Notes: generated from the sequence alone by a model not told the origin. Positions 1-12,558 are shown, numbered from the stretch's first letter. The stretch: DNA of 64,000 bases from Parvimonas sp. oral taxon 110 str. F0139 (GCF_000214475.1 NZ_AFII01000001.1:186001-250000); one strand, 5' to 3'. Made by a program: numbers and translations.

Positions 1-5
1 ATAAA

Positions 6-30
6 GGCATACTTTTTGGTATGTCTTTTT
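6..30 (+). terminator. Rho-independent terminator of a gene upstream of the window
   Basis: GGCATAC (6-12) pairs with GTATGTC (19-25), with one G-T pair, around a 6-nt loop. Five T residues follow directly. It closes a transcription unit that lies to the left of the window. Confidence 0.7.
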
Positions 31-114
31 GTTGTGAAATATAAATGTTTATATTTATATAAAATTTGTATTTACTAAAAATTATATATAGTTTATAAAA
101 ACAAGGAGATAATT

Positions 115-873
115 ATGATAACAATAAAAAGTAAACATGAAATAGAAGGTATGAAAAAATCAGGGGAAATTCTGTCAAAAATTCATATTGGTTTGAGAGA
201 TATCATAAAACCTGGTATTACAACTTTAGAAATAGATAAATTTTGTCATGATTTTATGTTAAAACATGGAGCAAAGCCTAAACAAATAGGATATCACGGA
301 TATCCTTATGCAACATGTACTTCTGTTAACGACGTAATTTGTCATGGATTTCCAAGCAAACAAGTATTAAAATCTGGTGATTTGATAACTGTAGATATGG
401 TTGTAGATCTAAATGGATATTTATCAGATAGTGCTTGGAGTTATGCTGTTGGTGAAGTTTCAGATGAAGTTAAAAATCTTATGGAAGTAACAAAAGAGGC
501 TATGTATAAGGGTATTAATGCAGCAATAATAGGAAATAGAATTGTTGATATAGGAAAGGCTATTCAAAATTATGTTGAGCCCAAAGGATATTCAATAGTC
601 AGAGATTTTTGTGGACATGGAATTGGTGTTGAAATGCACGAAGATCCACAAGTTCCTCATTATATTACTGCAACAAAAGGTGTTAGACTTGTTGAAGGTA
701 TGGTAATAACAGTTGAACCTATGATTAATACAGGTGACTGGAGATGTACAATTGATGATGATGGCTGGACTGCTAGAACAATTGATGGCGGACTTTCTTG
801 TCAATATGAACATACTTTTGTTATTACAAAAGATGGACCTTTAATTTTAACAGATCAATCATTGTATGAATAG
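115..873 (+). CDS. map: Type I methionine aminopeptidase
   Basis: Removes the initiator methionine from nascent proteins in the cytoplasm. The 252-residue pita-bread-fold protein has all five metal ligands of the family: Asp94 and Asp105 in VDMVVDLNGYLSD, His168 in FCGHGIG, Glu201 in TVEPM and Glu232 in QYEHT. His77 in VICHGF matches the substrate-binding histidine. The length is that of the short type Ia enzymes, with no N-terminal zinc-finger extension. AAGGAG sits 6-7 nt before the ATG. The gene stands alone here, between a terminator and the cggR promoter, rather than in the ribosomal-protein/adk/infA operon where map is often found. Confidence 0.96.
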   Translation: MITIKSKHEIEGMKKSGEILSKIHIGLRDIIKPGITTLEIDKFCHDFMLKHGAKPKQIGYHGYPYATCTSVNDVICHGFPSKQVLKSGDLITVDMVVDLNGYLSDSAWSYAVGEVSDEVKNLMEVTKEAMYKGINAAIIGNRIVDIGKAIQNYVEPKGYSIVRDFCGHGIGVEMHEDPQVPHYITATKGVRLVEGMVITVEPMINTGDWRCTIDDDGWTARTIDGGLSCQYEHTFVITKDGPLILTDQSLYE

Positions 874-915
874 TATAATTATAACTTAAAATTATAAAAT
901 TTTATTATTTTTTTG

Positions 916-944
916 TTGCATTTTTTATTAAATAATAGTATAAT
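916..944 (+). promoter_or_regulatory. SigA-type promoter of the glycolytic operon
   Basis: TTGCAT (916-921), a 17-bp spacer and a perfect TATAAT (939-944) lie 70 bp before cggR. It is the only strong promoter seen before the cggR-gap-pgk-tpiA-eno run. Confidence 0.8.
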
Positions 945-986
945 CATAACATAAAGATTGTAAAATTATGGAAAAAAATAAACATA

Positions 987-1013
987 GGGACAAATAGTAT
1001 ATAACGGGACAAA
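987..1013 (+). promoter_or_regulatory. Probable CggR operator (direct GGGACAAA repeats)
   Basis: GGGACAAA occurs at 987-994 and again at 1006-1013, 19 bp apart, between the promoter and the cggR start. The B. subtilis CggR operator is also built of tandem CGGGAC-type direct repeats about two helical turns apart. The second repeat ends one base before the cggR ATG and holds the only SD-like GGGA, so repressor binding could also affect translation. The match to the known operator is from memory. Confidence 0.6.
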
Positions 1014-1014
1014 A

Positions 1015-2030
1015 ATGAATGATATAGATTATTTAAAAAAGTTTGTTCCAGATTTGATTGAAAAATTTGTTTTTAGATATAAAATTCTAGAATACATTTC
1101 CATGAATGCCCCTGTTGGGAGAAGAAATATTTCATCATATTTAGGTGTTGGAGAGCGCCTAGTAAGAAATGAATTAGAATTTTTTACTGAAGAAAAGTTT
1201 GTTGAGGTAATTAAATCCGGAACTTTTATAACTGATCTTGGAGAGTCTATGTTAATAGAACTTAGAGATTTGATTAATAATTTTAATGAAAACCAAGATA
1301 TTGCAGATAAGTTAAAGCTAAAATTAGGAATAAAAAAGTTATAGTTAGTGATTCGTTTGGTGATGAATCTTTGGGAAAAGAACAAATTGCAAAGGTTGCA
1401 GCGGAGTATTTTTTAAATACAATTTCTGAGAATGATGTAATTGGAATATCAGGAGGTACAACAGTTAAAACATTCGTAGATATAATGAATGTTAAAAAAT
1501 CATATGATAAAATTGCTGTTATACCCGCTAGAGGAAGTTTAGGTAATGGCTTGGAATACCAGTCAAATGTTGTGGCTAATAATTTATCAAAAAAACTTAG
1601 GGCAAATTTTTTCGGAACTTTTCTACCAGATTATTTAGATGATTTAACATTTGATAGATTAAAGGATTTAGAAGAAGTAAAAACGCTAATTGAATATTTA
1701 AATAAGATAAATGTATTAGTTTTTGGTATTGGGCGATCTGATGCTATGGCAAAAAGACGTTCATTAACTGAAGATGAAATAAAAATATTAAATGAAAAAA
1801 ATGCAGTTAGTGAGGCATTTGGAAATTACTTTGATATTAGTGGAAACATTGTGTATAGTTCGAATACTATCGGATTAGATATGGATCAGTATTTAAAGAT
1901 TAAAGAAGTAATTGCAATTGCGGGTTATGGAGAAAAGTATAAGGCGATTATTTCTATTTGTAACATTAGAAAAGATATGACTTTAGTTACAGATAAAGAA
2001 TCAGCTAAAAAGATTTTAAATATATTATAA
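1015..2030 (+). pseudogene. cggR: Central glycolytic genes regulator CggR, split by a 1-nt deletion
   Basis: Sugar-responsive repressor of the SorC/DeoR class that controls the downstream glycolytic genes; in B. subtilis its effector is fructose-1,6-bisphosphate. The first piece (1015-1344) is the winged-helix DNA-binding part, with the VGRRNISSYLGVGERLVRNE helix-turn-helix. The second is the phosphosugar-binding domain, with GISGGTTVKTF, VIPARGSLGNG and GIGRSDAMAKRR. Adding one A to the A6 tract at 1332-1337 joins them into a 338-residue protein reading LGIKKVIVSDSFGDE, close to the length of B. subtilis CggR. It lies directly before gap, as in Bacilli and Clostridia. The break is probably a read error; if real, the glycolytic operon would be derepressed. 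Confidence 0.88.
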
Positions 2031-2043
2031 GCGAAAGCTTTTT
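2029..2043 (+). other. Small GAAA-tetraloop hairpin between cggR and gap
   Basis: AAGC, a GAAA loop and GCTT form a tight stem-loop that begins in the cggR stop codon and is followed by TTT. In B. subtilis the cggR-gapA mRNA is processed in this junction, and a 5' stem-loop stabilises the gapA part. A similar role here is inference; a weak attenuator is the alternative. Confidence 0.4.
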
Positions 2044-2055
2044 ATAAAATTTTAA

Positions 2056-3069
<1,014 letters not shown>

Positions 3070-3116
3070 TCTATAAATAAGAATTTCCAAAATTGGAATC
3101 TTATTATTTAATAATA

Positions 3117-3144
3117 ATATGAGGTGGAGATTTTCACCTCATAT
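3117..3144 (+). other. Hairpin in the gap-pgk spacer
   Basis: ATATGAGGTG (3117-3126) and CACCTCATAT (3135-3144) form a perfect 10-bp stem around an 8-nt loop. No T-run follows, so it is more likely an mRNA-stabilising or partial-attenuation structure than a full terminator. A weaker TTCCAA/TTGGAA pair lies just upstream at 3085-3098. Confidence 0.6.
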
Positions 3145-3163
3145 TGTATAGTAAGGAGTAATT

Positions 3164-4360
3164 ATGAATAAAAAAGTTATTACTGATTTAGAAGTGACCT
3201 CAAAAAGAGTTATTGTAAGAGTTGATTTTAACGTTCCAATGTCAAAAACAGAAGAATGTAAAATTACTGATAATGCTAGAATAGTAGCAGCATTACCTAC
3301 AATTAAATATTTAATTGAAAATAATGCAAAAATAATTTTATTATCTCATCTAGGTAGACCAAAGGGAGAAGCTAAGAAAGAATTTTCATTAGCACCAGTA
3401 GCTAAAGAATTATCTAAACTTTTAAATAAAGATGTTAAATTTTTACAAAGTAATTTAGTAGTGGATGATAATGTAAAAAATGAAGTTTTAAAACTAAAAG
3501 ATGGAGAAGTTGCTTTATTAGAAAATACAAGATTTAGAAACGAAGAAACAAAAAATATCGATGATTTTTCTAAAGAATTGGCTGAGCTGGGTGAATTGTA
3601 TATAAATGATGCTTTTGGTACAAGTCATAGAGCTCATTGTTCAAATGTTGGACTTTGTAAGTTTTTACCATCAGCTGTGGGATTTTTAGTAGAAAAGGAA
3701 ATTTCTATAATGGGAAAAGCGCTTTCTAATCCTGAAAGACCTTTTGTAGCAATTTTAGGAGGGGCAAAAGTATCTGATAAAATTACTGTTATTGAAAATT
3801 TGATTGAAAAAGTAGACAGTATAATAATCGGGGGAGGAATGGCATTTACATTCTTAAAATCTTTAGGCTATTCAGTAGGTAAAAGTTTATTGGAAGAAGA
3901 TAAAATTGATTTAGCAAAAGAGTTGATTGAAAAAGCAAAAAGTAAAAATGTTAAGATGTTATTACCTATAGATGTGGTTGTTTGTAAAGAATTTTCTAAT
4001 GATTCTGAATTTAAAACAGTTAATATAGATTCAATAGAAGATGATTATATGGGATTAGATATTGGAGAAAAGACAGTTAAACTATTTTCAGATGAAATTA
4101 ATAATGCAAAAACTGTTGTTTGGAATGGTCCGATGGGAGTTTTTGAAATGTCAAATTTTGCAAAGGGTACATTTGAAATTGCAAAGGCTATTGCAGAAAG
4201 TGAAGCGATTAGTATTATTGGTGGAGGAGATAGTGCATCTGCTGCTGAAAAATCGGGTTATAAAGATAAAATAACACATATTTCAACAGGTGGAGGCGCA
4301 TCTTTAGAATTCTTAGAAGGTAAGATTTTACCAGGAATTGACTCAATAGATAATAAATAA
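3164..4360 (+). CDS. pgk: Phosphoglycerate kinase
   Basis: Transfers phosphate from 1,3-bisphosphoglycerate to ADP, making ATP and 3-phosphoglycerate. The protein is 398 residues, the normal length. Seen in order: the substrate-binding RVDFNVP and [19 protein letters not shown], the nucleotide-binding WNGPMGVFE, and [10 protein letters not shown] and STGGGASLE near the C-terminus. AAGGAG lies 6 nt before the ATG. It is 11 nt from tpiA, so the two are surely co-transcribed. Confidence 0.97.
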   Translation: MNKKVITDLEVTSKRVIVRVDFNVPMSKTEECKITDNARIVAALPTIKYLIENNAKIILLSHLGRPKGEAKKEFSLAPVAKELSKLLNKDVKFLQSNLVVDDNVKNEVLKLKDGEVALLENTRFRNEETKNIDDFSKELAELGELYINDAFGTSHRAHCSNVGLCKFLPSAVGFLVEKEISIMGKALSNPERPFVAILGGAKVSDKITVIENLIEKVDSIIIGGGMAFTFLKSLGYSVGKSLLEEDKIDLAKELIEKAKSKNVKMLLPIDVVVCKEFSNDSEFKTVNIDSIEDDYMGLDIGEKTVKLFSDEINNAKTVVWNGPMGVFEMSNFAKGTFEIAKAIAESEAISIIGGGDSASAAEKSGYKDKITHISTGGGASLEFLEGKILPGIDSIDNK

Positions 4361-4371
4361 TTGGAGGTAGT

Positions 4372-6415
<2,044 letters not shown>

Positions 6416-6431
6416 AGTATAATAATTTTTG

Positions 6432-6554
6432 ATTAGCTCATTATTTATATAAATTTTAAGATTAATTTATTGAATTGTTTGAAATAAATATTATTTTTAT
6501 TTCATTTTATGGTATACTATTATTGATAAGTTTATATATAATATATGAGCTAAT
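6432..6554 (+). repeat. Nested inverted repeats around the nptA promoter
   Basis: ATTAGCTCAT (6432-6441) is repeated inverted as ATGAGCTAAT (6545-6554), with partial matching continuing inward. Inside, GAAATAAA (6481-6488) pairs with TTTATTTC (6496-6503), and an extended -10 ATGGTATACT follows, with TATACT at 6513-6518. This 171-nt spacer holds no gene. The arms could form the eno 3' structure, the nptA leader, or an operator. Confidence 0.45.
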
Positions 6555-6586
6555 ATTTTGATTTTTTTATAATTTTTGGAGGAAAT

Positions 6587-8190
6587 ATGTCTATTTTCAT
6601 TTCTGTCTTAGGCGGTTTAGGTTTATTTTTGTATGGAATGAATTTAATGGGTGCAGGACTACAAAAGTCTTGTGGTGAAAGATTAAAAGGAATAATCGCT
6701 GCAATAACAAAAAATAAAATATATGCAGTATTGGTTGGTATTTTTGTTACAATGATTATTCAATCTAGTTCTGCTACTACTATAATGGCTATAGGTTTTG
6801 TAAACGCTGGATTTATGACTTTAGCTCAATCTGTTGGAATAATAATAGGTGCAAACGTTGGGACTACTATAACTGCACAAATTATTGCTTTTGATATTTC
6901 AAAATATGCACCATTAGTTATCGCTATAGGTGTTTTTATGTGGATGAGAGCAAAGAATGATAGAAAAAAGATATATCTGAAATATTAATTGGTTTTGGAA
7001 TATTATTTTTAGGTATGTCTATTATGAGTAGTGGATTAGAACCTCTTGCACAAGAAGAATGGTTTAAGAATATACTTGTAAAATTAAATAACCCATTTAT
7101 TGGAGTTTTAGCCGGATTCTTATTAACTACTGTACTTCAATCATCATCTGCCTCAATAGGATTGTTGGAAGCATTGGGAATGCAAGGAGCTATTAATATA
7201 AACCAAGCTTTTGGAGTTCTTTTTGGTGATAACATTGGAACAACAACAACCGCTATGATTGCTGGAATAGGAGCAAGTAAAAATGCAAAGAGAGCTGCTT
7301 TTATTCATTTTCTATTCAATTTAATAGGAACTATAATATTTATGACTGTTCTAAGAATTCCAGTTCAATATTTAGTTGAATATATTTCTCCAGGAAATGT
7401 TCAAAGGCAAATTGCTAATGCTCATACATTTTTTAATATAATAAATGTTTTAATTCAATTACCATTTTCTAGTCTTTTAGTTAAAATATCACAATTAGTA
7501 ATAAAAGGAGATGATGTAGTAGAAGAACATTATTCTGAAAATTTGGATAAAAGATTTTTTGAAACACCAAGTATTGCAATTATACAAGCTCAAAAAGAGG
7601 TTGCTAGAATGGGAGAAATTGTCATTGAATCTCTTGAAAAGACAATTGAGGCATTTAAGACTAAAAGTGGCAAGAATATAGAATTTGTTTTTAATAGAGA
7701 AAAAATGATTAATGGATTAGAAAAGGAAATTATTGACTATTTAGTTCCCTTAGCTGATAAAAATTTATCTGATGAAGAAAAACATAAAGTATTTGTTATG
7801 ATGTACGCTATAAATGATTATGAAAGAATTGGAGATCATTGCGAAAATATAATAGAATTGATTCAAGAAATTAAAGATGAAAATTCTGTATTTAGTAAAA
7901 CAGCTTTTGATGAATATGAAAAAATATCTTCAGATGTTATGAAAATTGTAATTGATACAACTATTGCATATAAAGATAATAATCTTGAGTTAGCAAAAAA
8001 TTGTATTAATATTGAGGAAGAAGTAGACATATTAGAAGAAAGTTATAGAAGAAACCATATGGATAGAATTAATAAAGGCATTTGTGATACAAATGCTGGA
8101 GTTAAATTTCTTGACATATTATCAAATTTTGAAAGAATTGCAGACCATAGTGTGAATATTGCAAATTACACATTAGGAAAGGAACTTTAA
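6587..8190 (+). pseudogene. Na/Pi cotransporter family protein with PhoU-like domain, split by a 1-nt deletion
   Basis: Membrane protein of the NptA/PNaS family that imports phosphate with sodium. The two inverted transmembrane repeats are visible by their QSSSATT and QSSSAS signatures, one in each half, with GANVGTT and GDNIGTT after them. The last 200 residues are a cytoplasmic PhoU-like helical domain with two three-helix repeats (NDYERIGDHCENI and FERIADHSVNI). Piece one ends at 6988. One extra A in the A6 tract at 6964-6969 restores a 534-residue reading frame through DISEILIGFGILFLGMS. GGAGG precedes the ATG at 6587. The break is probably a read error. Confidence 0.88.
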
Positions 8191-8262
8191 AAAGATTGTG
8201 AATTTTATATACAAATACTTAAAGTTATAAAAAAGTTTTATTATGATTTTATCAAAAAATGC

Positions 8263-8291
8263 TTTACAATTGGGTAAACTTAATATATAAT
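8263..8291 (+). promoter_or_regulatory. SigA-type promoter for trxB-grd
   Basis: TTTACA (8263-8268), 17 bp, TATAAT (8286-8291). It precedes trxB and probably the first half of the glycine reductase operon. Confidence 0.75.
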
Positions 8292-8310
8292 AGTAAACGA
8301 ATGTGTTTTC

Positions 8311-8339
8311 ATTACAGTTTATTATTTTGATACTGTAAT
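8311..8339 (+). promoter_or_regulatory. Leader hairpin/operator before trxB
   Basis: ATTACAGT (8311-8318) and ACTGTAAT (8332-8339) are a perfect 8-bp inverted repeat with a 13-nt loop. The right arm ends one base before the GGAGG of trxB, so it could act as a protein-binding site or as an RNA hairpin touching ribosome access. Confidence 0.5.
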
Positions 8340-8351
8340 TGGAGGTAAATT

Positions 8352-9281
8352 ATGTATGATTGTATTATAATTGGAGCTGGTCCTGCGGGAATAAGTGCAG
8401 GAATTTATGCTGCAAGAGCTAGTATGAAAACAATAATTATTGAAAAGGGAACACCAGGTGGATTGATAGCTAAGACTGACGAAATAGCAAATTATCCAGG
8501 GGCAGAAGATGTCCCAACAGGTCCTGAATTAATTGAAAGAATGGTTAAACAAGCCAAATCGTTTGGAGCAGAATTTGTAACAGATACAGTGATTAATGTT
8601 GATTTTTCTGGGAACACAAAGATAGTTCAAGGAGAAAATGCTACTTATGAAGGAAAGTCTGTGATAATTGCAACTGGATCAAATCCAAGATTACTTAATG
8701 TTCCGGGTGAAAAAGAATTTACTGGTAAAGGAATAGCATATTGTGCGACTTGTGATGCACCTTTTTTCCAAGATTTGGATATTTATGTTGTTGGCTCAGG
8801 AGAAGCTGCAGTTGAAGAAGCGATGTATCTTACAAAATTTGGACGAAATGTTACATTACTAGTAAGAAAAGATAAATTATCAGTGGCTAAATCAATAGAA
8901 GAAAAAGCTTTAAAATGTGAAAAACTGAAGATTATGTGGAACGTTGAGGTAGAAAGTTTTGAAGGCGCTAGTTTGTTAGGAGCTATGAATATAGTAAATA
9001 ATAAAACTGGAGAAAAAACTAAGATAGTTCCAAGAGAAGGCGATATGATTTTTGGCGTTTTTATTTTCGTAGGTTATATACCTGAAAGTTCATTATTTGA
9101 AGGAAAGATTGAAACTGATAGAAATTATATAGTCTCAGATGAAACTATGAGAACTAATGTTGAAGGTGTTTTTGTTGCTGGAGATGTTAGAGTAAAAGAA
9201 CTTAGACAAGTGGTTACTGCTGTTAATGATGGTGCAATAGCCGCAATAAATGCTAGAAAATATGTCGAAAGTTTTGAATAA
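8352..9281 (+). CDS. trxB: Thioredoxin reductase-like flavoprotein of the glycine reductase operon
   Basis: Supplies electrons, through thioredoxin, to glycine reductase. The protein has 309 residues. The FAD motif GAGPAGISAG is at the N-terminus, the redox pair Cys131-Ala-Thr-Cys134 is in the YCATCDAPF loop, and the second FAD motif is near the C-terminus (GVFVAGDVR). The second nucleotide-binding fold has GSGEAAVEEA, but the HRRxxxR stretch that holds the NADPH 2'-phosphate is replaced by VRKDKLSVAKS, so NADPH may not be the donor. GGAGG is 6 nt upstream. It precedes grdE as in other glycine reductase clusters, but no thioredoxin gene is next to it. Confidence 0.9.
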   Translation: MYDCIIIGAGPAGISAGIYAARASMKTIIIEKGTPGGLIAKTDEIANYPGAEDVPTGPELIERMVKQAKSFGAEFVTDTVINVDFSGNTKIVQGENATYEGKSVIIATGSNPRLLNVPGEKEFTGKGIAYCATCDAPFFQDLDIYVVGSGEAAVEEAMYLTKFGRNVTLLVRKDKLSVAKSIEEKALKCEKLKIMWNVEVESFEGASLLGAMNIVNNKTGEKTKIVPREGDMIFGVFIFVGYIPESSLFEGKIETDRNYIVSDETMRTNVEGVFVAGDVRVKELRQVVTAVNDGAIAAINARKYVESFE

Positions 9282-9333
9282 ATGAATTTAATTCCGAAAG
9301 GATTAAATATATAAATTTTAAGGAGGTGAGTAT

Positions 9334-10620
9334 ATGCGTCTAGAATTAGGAAAAATCTTAATTAACGATGTTAAATTTTGTTCAGAAACAAAAGTTGACA
9401 AAGGTGTTTTATACATTAATAAGGAAGAATTAATAGCTCATTTAATGGATGATGAACACTTAAAATCAGTAGACGTAGATCTTGCAAAACCAGGTGAAAG
9501 TGTAAGAATTACTCCAATTAAGGATGTTGTAGAACCAAGAGTAAAGGTTAACGGAGCAGGCGGAGTATTCCCTGGAATGATTTCAAAAGTTGATGTAGTT
9601 GGTTCAGGAAGAACTCATGTTCTTAAAGGAGCCGCAGTAATGACAGTTGGTAAAATAGTAGGCTTCCAAGAAGGTATTGTTGATATGCAAGGACCTGGAG
9701 CTGAATATACACCATTCTCTAAAACTAATAATATAGTTTTAATTGTGGAACCAGCTGAAGGTGTTGAAGCTCATGCTTACGAAAAAGCTGTTAGAATGGC
9801 AGGATTAAAAGCTGCTACTTATTTAGGATTAGCTGGTAAAGAAGTTGAACCTGATGAAGTAGAAGTATTCGAAACTAAGCCATTATTCGAACAAGCTGAA
9901 GAATTAAAACATTTACCAAAAGTTGCTTATGTTCAAATGTTACAATCTCAAGGATTATTACATGATACATATGTTTACGGTGTAGATGCAAAACAAATAG
10001 TTCCAACACTATTATATCCAACAGAATTGATGGATGGAGCTATATTAAGTGGTAACTGCGTATCTGCTTGTGATAAGAATACAACTTATCATCACTTAAA
10101 CAACCCAGTTGTTAGAGCAATGTATGAAAAGCATGGAAAAGAAATCAACTTTGTTGGTGTTATTATCACTAACGAAAATGTATATTTAGCAGATAAAGAA
10201 AGATCATCAAACTGGACTGCTAAATTATGTGAATTTTTAAATCTTGATGGAGCTATCGTATCACAAGAAGGATTTGGTAACCCGGATACAGATTTAATTA
10301 TGAACTGTAAAAAAATCGAAGGTAAAGGCGTTAAAACAGTTATCATTACTGATGAATATGCTGGTAGAGACGGTGCAAGTCAATCTTTAGCTGATGCTGA
10401 TGTTGCTGCAAATGCGGTAGTAACTGGTGGTAATGCTAACGAAACTATTGTATTACCTAAGATGGACAAAGTTATTGGAACTTTAGATTATGTTGACATT
10501 ATTGCAGGTGGATTCGATGGATCATTAAGAGAAGATGGTTCAATTATGGTTGAATTACAAGCAATTACAGGTGCAACAAATGAATTAGGATTTAATAGAT
10601 TATCAGCTACTGGCTATTAA
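9334..10620 (+). CDS. grdE: Glycine reductase protein B, pyruvoyl subunit precursor GrdE
   Basis: With GrdB it forms the glycine-specific protein B: glycine binds the pyruvoyl group as a Schiff base before transfer to selenoprotein A. The 428-residue precursor should be cut before Cys242, in the SGNCVSACDK stretch, which gives the two chains and the pyruvoyl group; Cys242 is the processing site known for this family. The start ATG follows AAGGAGGTG. It sits between trxB (52 nt) and grdA (73 nt), all co-oriented. Codon use is noticeably biased toward a highly expressed gene. Confidence 0.95.
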   Translation: MRLELGKILINDVKFCSETKVDKGVLYINKEELIAHLMDDEHLKSVDVDLAKPGESVRITPIKDVVEPRVKVNGAGGVFPGMISKVDVVGSGRTHVLKGAAVMTVGKIVGFQEGIVDMQGPGAEYTPFSKTNNIVLIVEPAEGVEAHAYEKAVRMAGLKAATYLGLAGKEVEPDEVEVFETKPLFEQAEELKHLPKVAYVQMLQSQGLLHDTYVYGVDAKQIVPTLLYPTELMDGAILSGNCVSACDKNTTYHHLNNPVVRAMYEKHGKEINFVGVIITNENVYLADKERSSNWTAKLCEFLNLDGAIVSQEGFGNPDTDLIMNCKKIEGKGVKTVIITDEYAGRDGASQSLADADVAANAVVTGGNANETIVLPKMDKVIGTLDYVDIIAGGFDGSLREDGSIMVELQAITGATNELGFNRLSATGY

Positions 10621-10693
10621 AATTTATTAAATACACGGAATATTATATAAAATTAAACGAAAATAAAATATATAGAAAGGATGTGTTAGCGAT

Positions 10694-11158
10694 ATGGCAC
10701 TTTTTACAGAAAATACAAAAGTAATCATAATCGGTGATAGAGATGGTATACCAGGACCAGCTATGGAAGAATGTGTCGCTACAACTCCTGCAGAAATAGT
10801 ATTTTCAGCAACTGAATGTTTTGTCTGAACTGCAGCAGGAGCAATGGACTTAGAAAATCAAAGAAGGGTAAAAGAATTAGCAGAAAAATACGGAGCAGAA
10901 AATTGTTTAGTTCTTTTAGGAGCATCTGAAGCAGAATCAGCAGCATTAGCAGCTGAAACTGTAACTACAGGAGACCCTACTTTTGCAGGTCCATTAGCAG
11001 GAGTTCAGTTAGGACTTAAAGTATATCACGCAGTTGAACCTGAATTTAAAGCAGAAGTTGATGAATCAGTTTATGATGACCAAATTGGTATGATGGAAAT
11101 GGTTCTTGACTGTGATGCTATCATTGAAGCTGTAAGTGAAATTAGAAATTCATTATAA
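10694..11158 (+). CDS. grdA: Glycine reductase selenoprotein A (Sec45, UGA recoded)
   Basis: Small carrier selenoprotein that receives the carboxymethyl group from protein B and passes it to protein C as a thioester/selenoether intermediate. The start ATG at 10694 gives [18 protein letters not shown]. The in-frame TGA at 10826-10828 is codon 45 and lies in the exact family motif CFV-Sec-TAAG. Reading through gives 154 residues, the usual length. An ordinary translation would stop here and pick up only the downstream part. AGAAAGGATG lies upstream of the start. Only a weak hairpin (TGC/GCA arms, 10831-10843) is visible after the UGA. Confidence 0.96.
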
Positions 11159-11211
11159 TTTGTAATTAAGAAAAAAATCATATATAAATATATGATAGAG
11201 AGGTGATTAGT

Positions 11212-12519
11212 GTGGAAAAATTAAGAGTAGTTCACTATATAAACCAATTCTTTGCTGGTATAGGTGGAGAAGAAAAGGCAGATTATAAACCAGAAGTTAG
11301 AGAAGAAAAAATCGGACCTGGTTTAGCATTAAATGCTGGTTTTAAGGGTGAAGCTGAAATAGTTGCTACAGTTATTTGCGGAGACAGCTATTTTGGTGAA
11401 AATATGGACCAAGCTAAAGCAGAAGTTTTAGAAATGGTTAAAAAGTACAATCCAGATTTATTCATAGCAGGTCCTGCATTTAATGCTGGTCGTTATGGAG
11501 TTGCTGCTGGTACAATTACTGAAGCTGTTCAAAATGAATTGGGTATTCCGGCTTTAACTGGTATGTATATTGAAAACCCAGGTGCAGATATGTTCAAAAA
11601 GAGCATATATATAGTTTCAACTAAAAATAGTGCTGCAGGTATGAAAGATGCTGTAAGCAAAATGGTTCCACTTGCAATGAAACTTGTTAAAGGAGAAGAA
11701 ATTGGTTCTCCAGCTGAAGAAGGTTACATTGAAAGAGGAGTTAGAAAGAACATATTTAGAGAAGATTTCGGTGGTAAGAGAGCTGTAAATATGATGATTA
11801 AAAAGTTAAAAGGTGAGGAATTCGAAACAGAATTTCCAATGCCACACTTTGACAGAGTAGATCCAAATCCAGCTGTTAAAGATATTACAAAAGCTAAGAT
11901 TGCTTTGGTAACATCAGGTGGTATTGTTCCTCATGGAAATCCGGATCATATTGAGTCTTCATCAGCTTCAAAATATGGTAAATATGATATTGAAGGTGTA
12001 ATGGATCTTAAAGAAGGCGAATGGGAAACAGCGCATGGTGGTTATGACCCTGTTTATGCTAACCAAGATGCAGATAGAGTTTTACCTGTCGATGTTTTAA
12101 GAGAACTTGAAAAGAAGGGTGAAATTGGAAGTCTTCATAGATATTTCTATACTACAGTAGGAAATGGTACAGCTGTAGCTTCTGCAAAAGCATTTGCAGA
12201 AAAATACAGCAAAGAATTGGTTGCTGATGGAGTAGATGCAGTTATATTAACATCTACCTGAGGTACTTGTACACGTTGCGGTGCAACGATGGTTAAAGAA
12301 ATTGAGAGAGCTGGAATCCCAGTAGTACATGTATGTACTGTAACTCCAATTTCAATGACAGTAGGAGCTAATAGAATTGTTCCTGCTATAGCAATTCCTC
12401 ACCCATTAGGTAATCCTAAATTAACTGCTGAGGAAGAATATTCTTTAAGAATGAATATTGTTAAAAAAGCATTAAATGCTTTATCAACAGAAGTTGAAGG
12501 ACAAACAATATTTGAATAA
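11212..12519 (+). CDS. grdB: Glycine reductase protein B, selenocysteine subunit GrdB (Sec350, UGA recoded)
   Basis: Substrate-specific subunit that cleaves the C-N bond of glycine together with GrdE. I chose the GTG at 11212 because GAGAGGTG lies about 6 nt upstream; a GTG at 11203 overlaps that SD. The in-frame TGA at 12259-12261 is codon 350, in the motif ST-Sec-GTCTRCG, where Sec and Cys form the redox site. Readthrough gives 435 residues, the normal length. A perfect hairpin with a GGT loop follows at 12274-12288. A terminator lies just after the stop. A selenocysteine incorporation system (selA, selB, selC, selD) must be elsewhere in the genome. Confidence 0.95.
12274..12288 (+). promoter_or_regulatory. 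Candidate bacterial SECIS hairpin in grdB
   Basis: CGTTGC (12274-12279), loop GGT, GCAACG (12283-12288): a perfect 6-bp stem starting 12 nt after the UGA. Position and G-containing apical loop fit a bacterial SECIS read by SelB. Confidence 0.6.
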
Positions 12520-12528
12520 TTTTTTAAT

Positions 12529-12558
12529 AAAAAGGGTGTCAGGTATTGACACCTTTTT
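12529..12558 (+). terminator. Terminator after grdB
   Basis: GGTGTCA (12535-12541) pairs with TGACACC (12547-12553), extended by AAAAA/TTTTT around one bulged G. It separates trxB-grdEAB from grdCD. Confidence 0.75.

Noticed and set aside
71..99. TTTACT-17-TATAAA as the map promoter
   Set aside because: The -10 is so close to the SD (AAGGAG at about 103) that the transcript would begin inside it.
10694..12261. grdA and grdB as genes broken by in-frame stop codons
   Set aside because: The TGAs sit exactly at the selenocysteine positions of both families (CFV-U-TAAG and U-GTCTRCG), so they are recoded codons.
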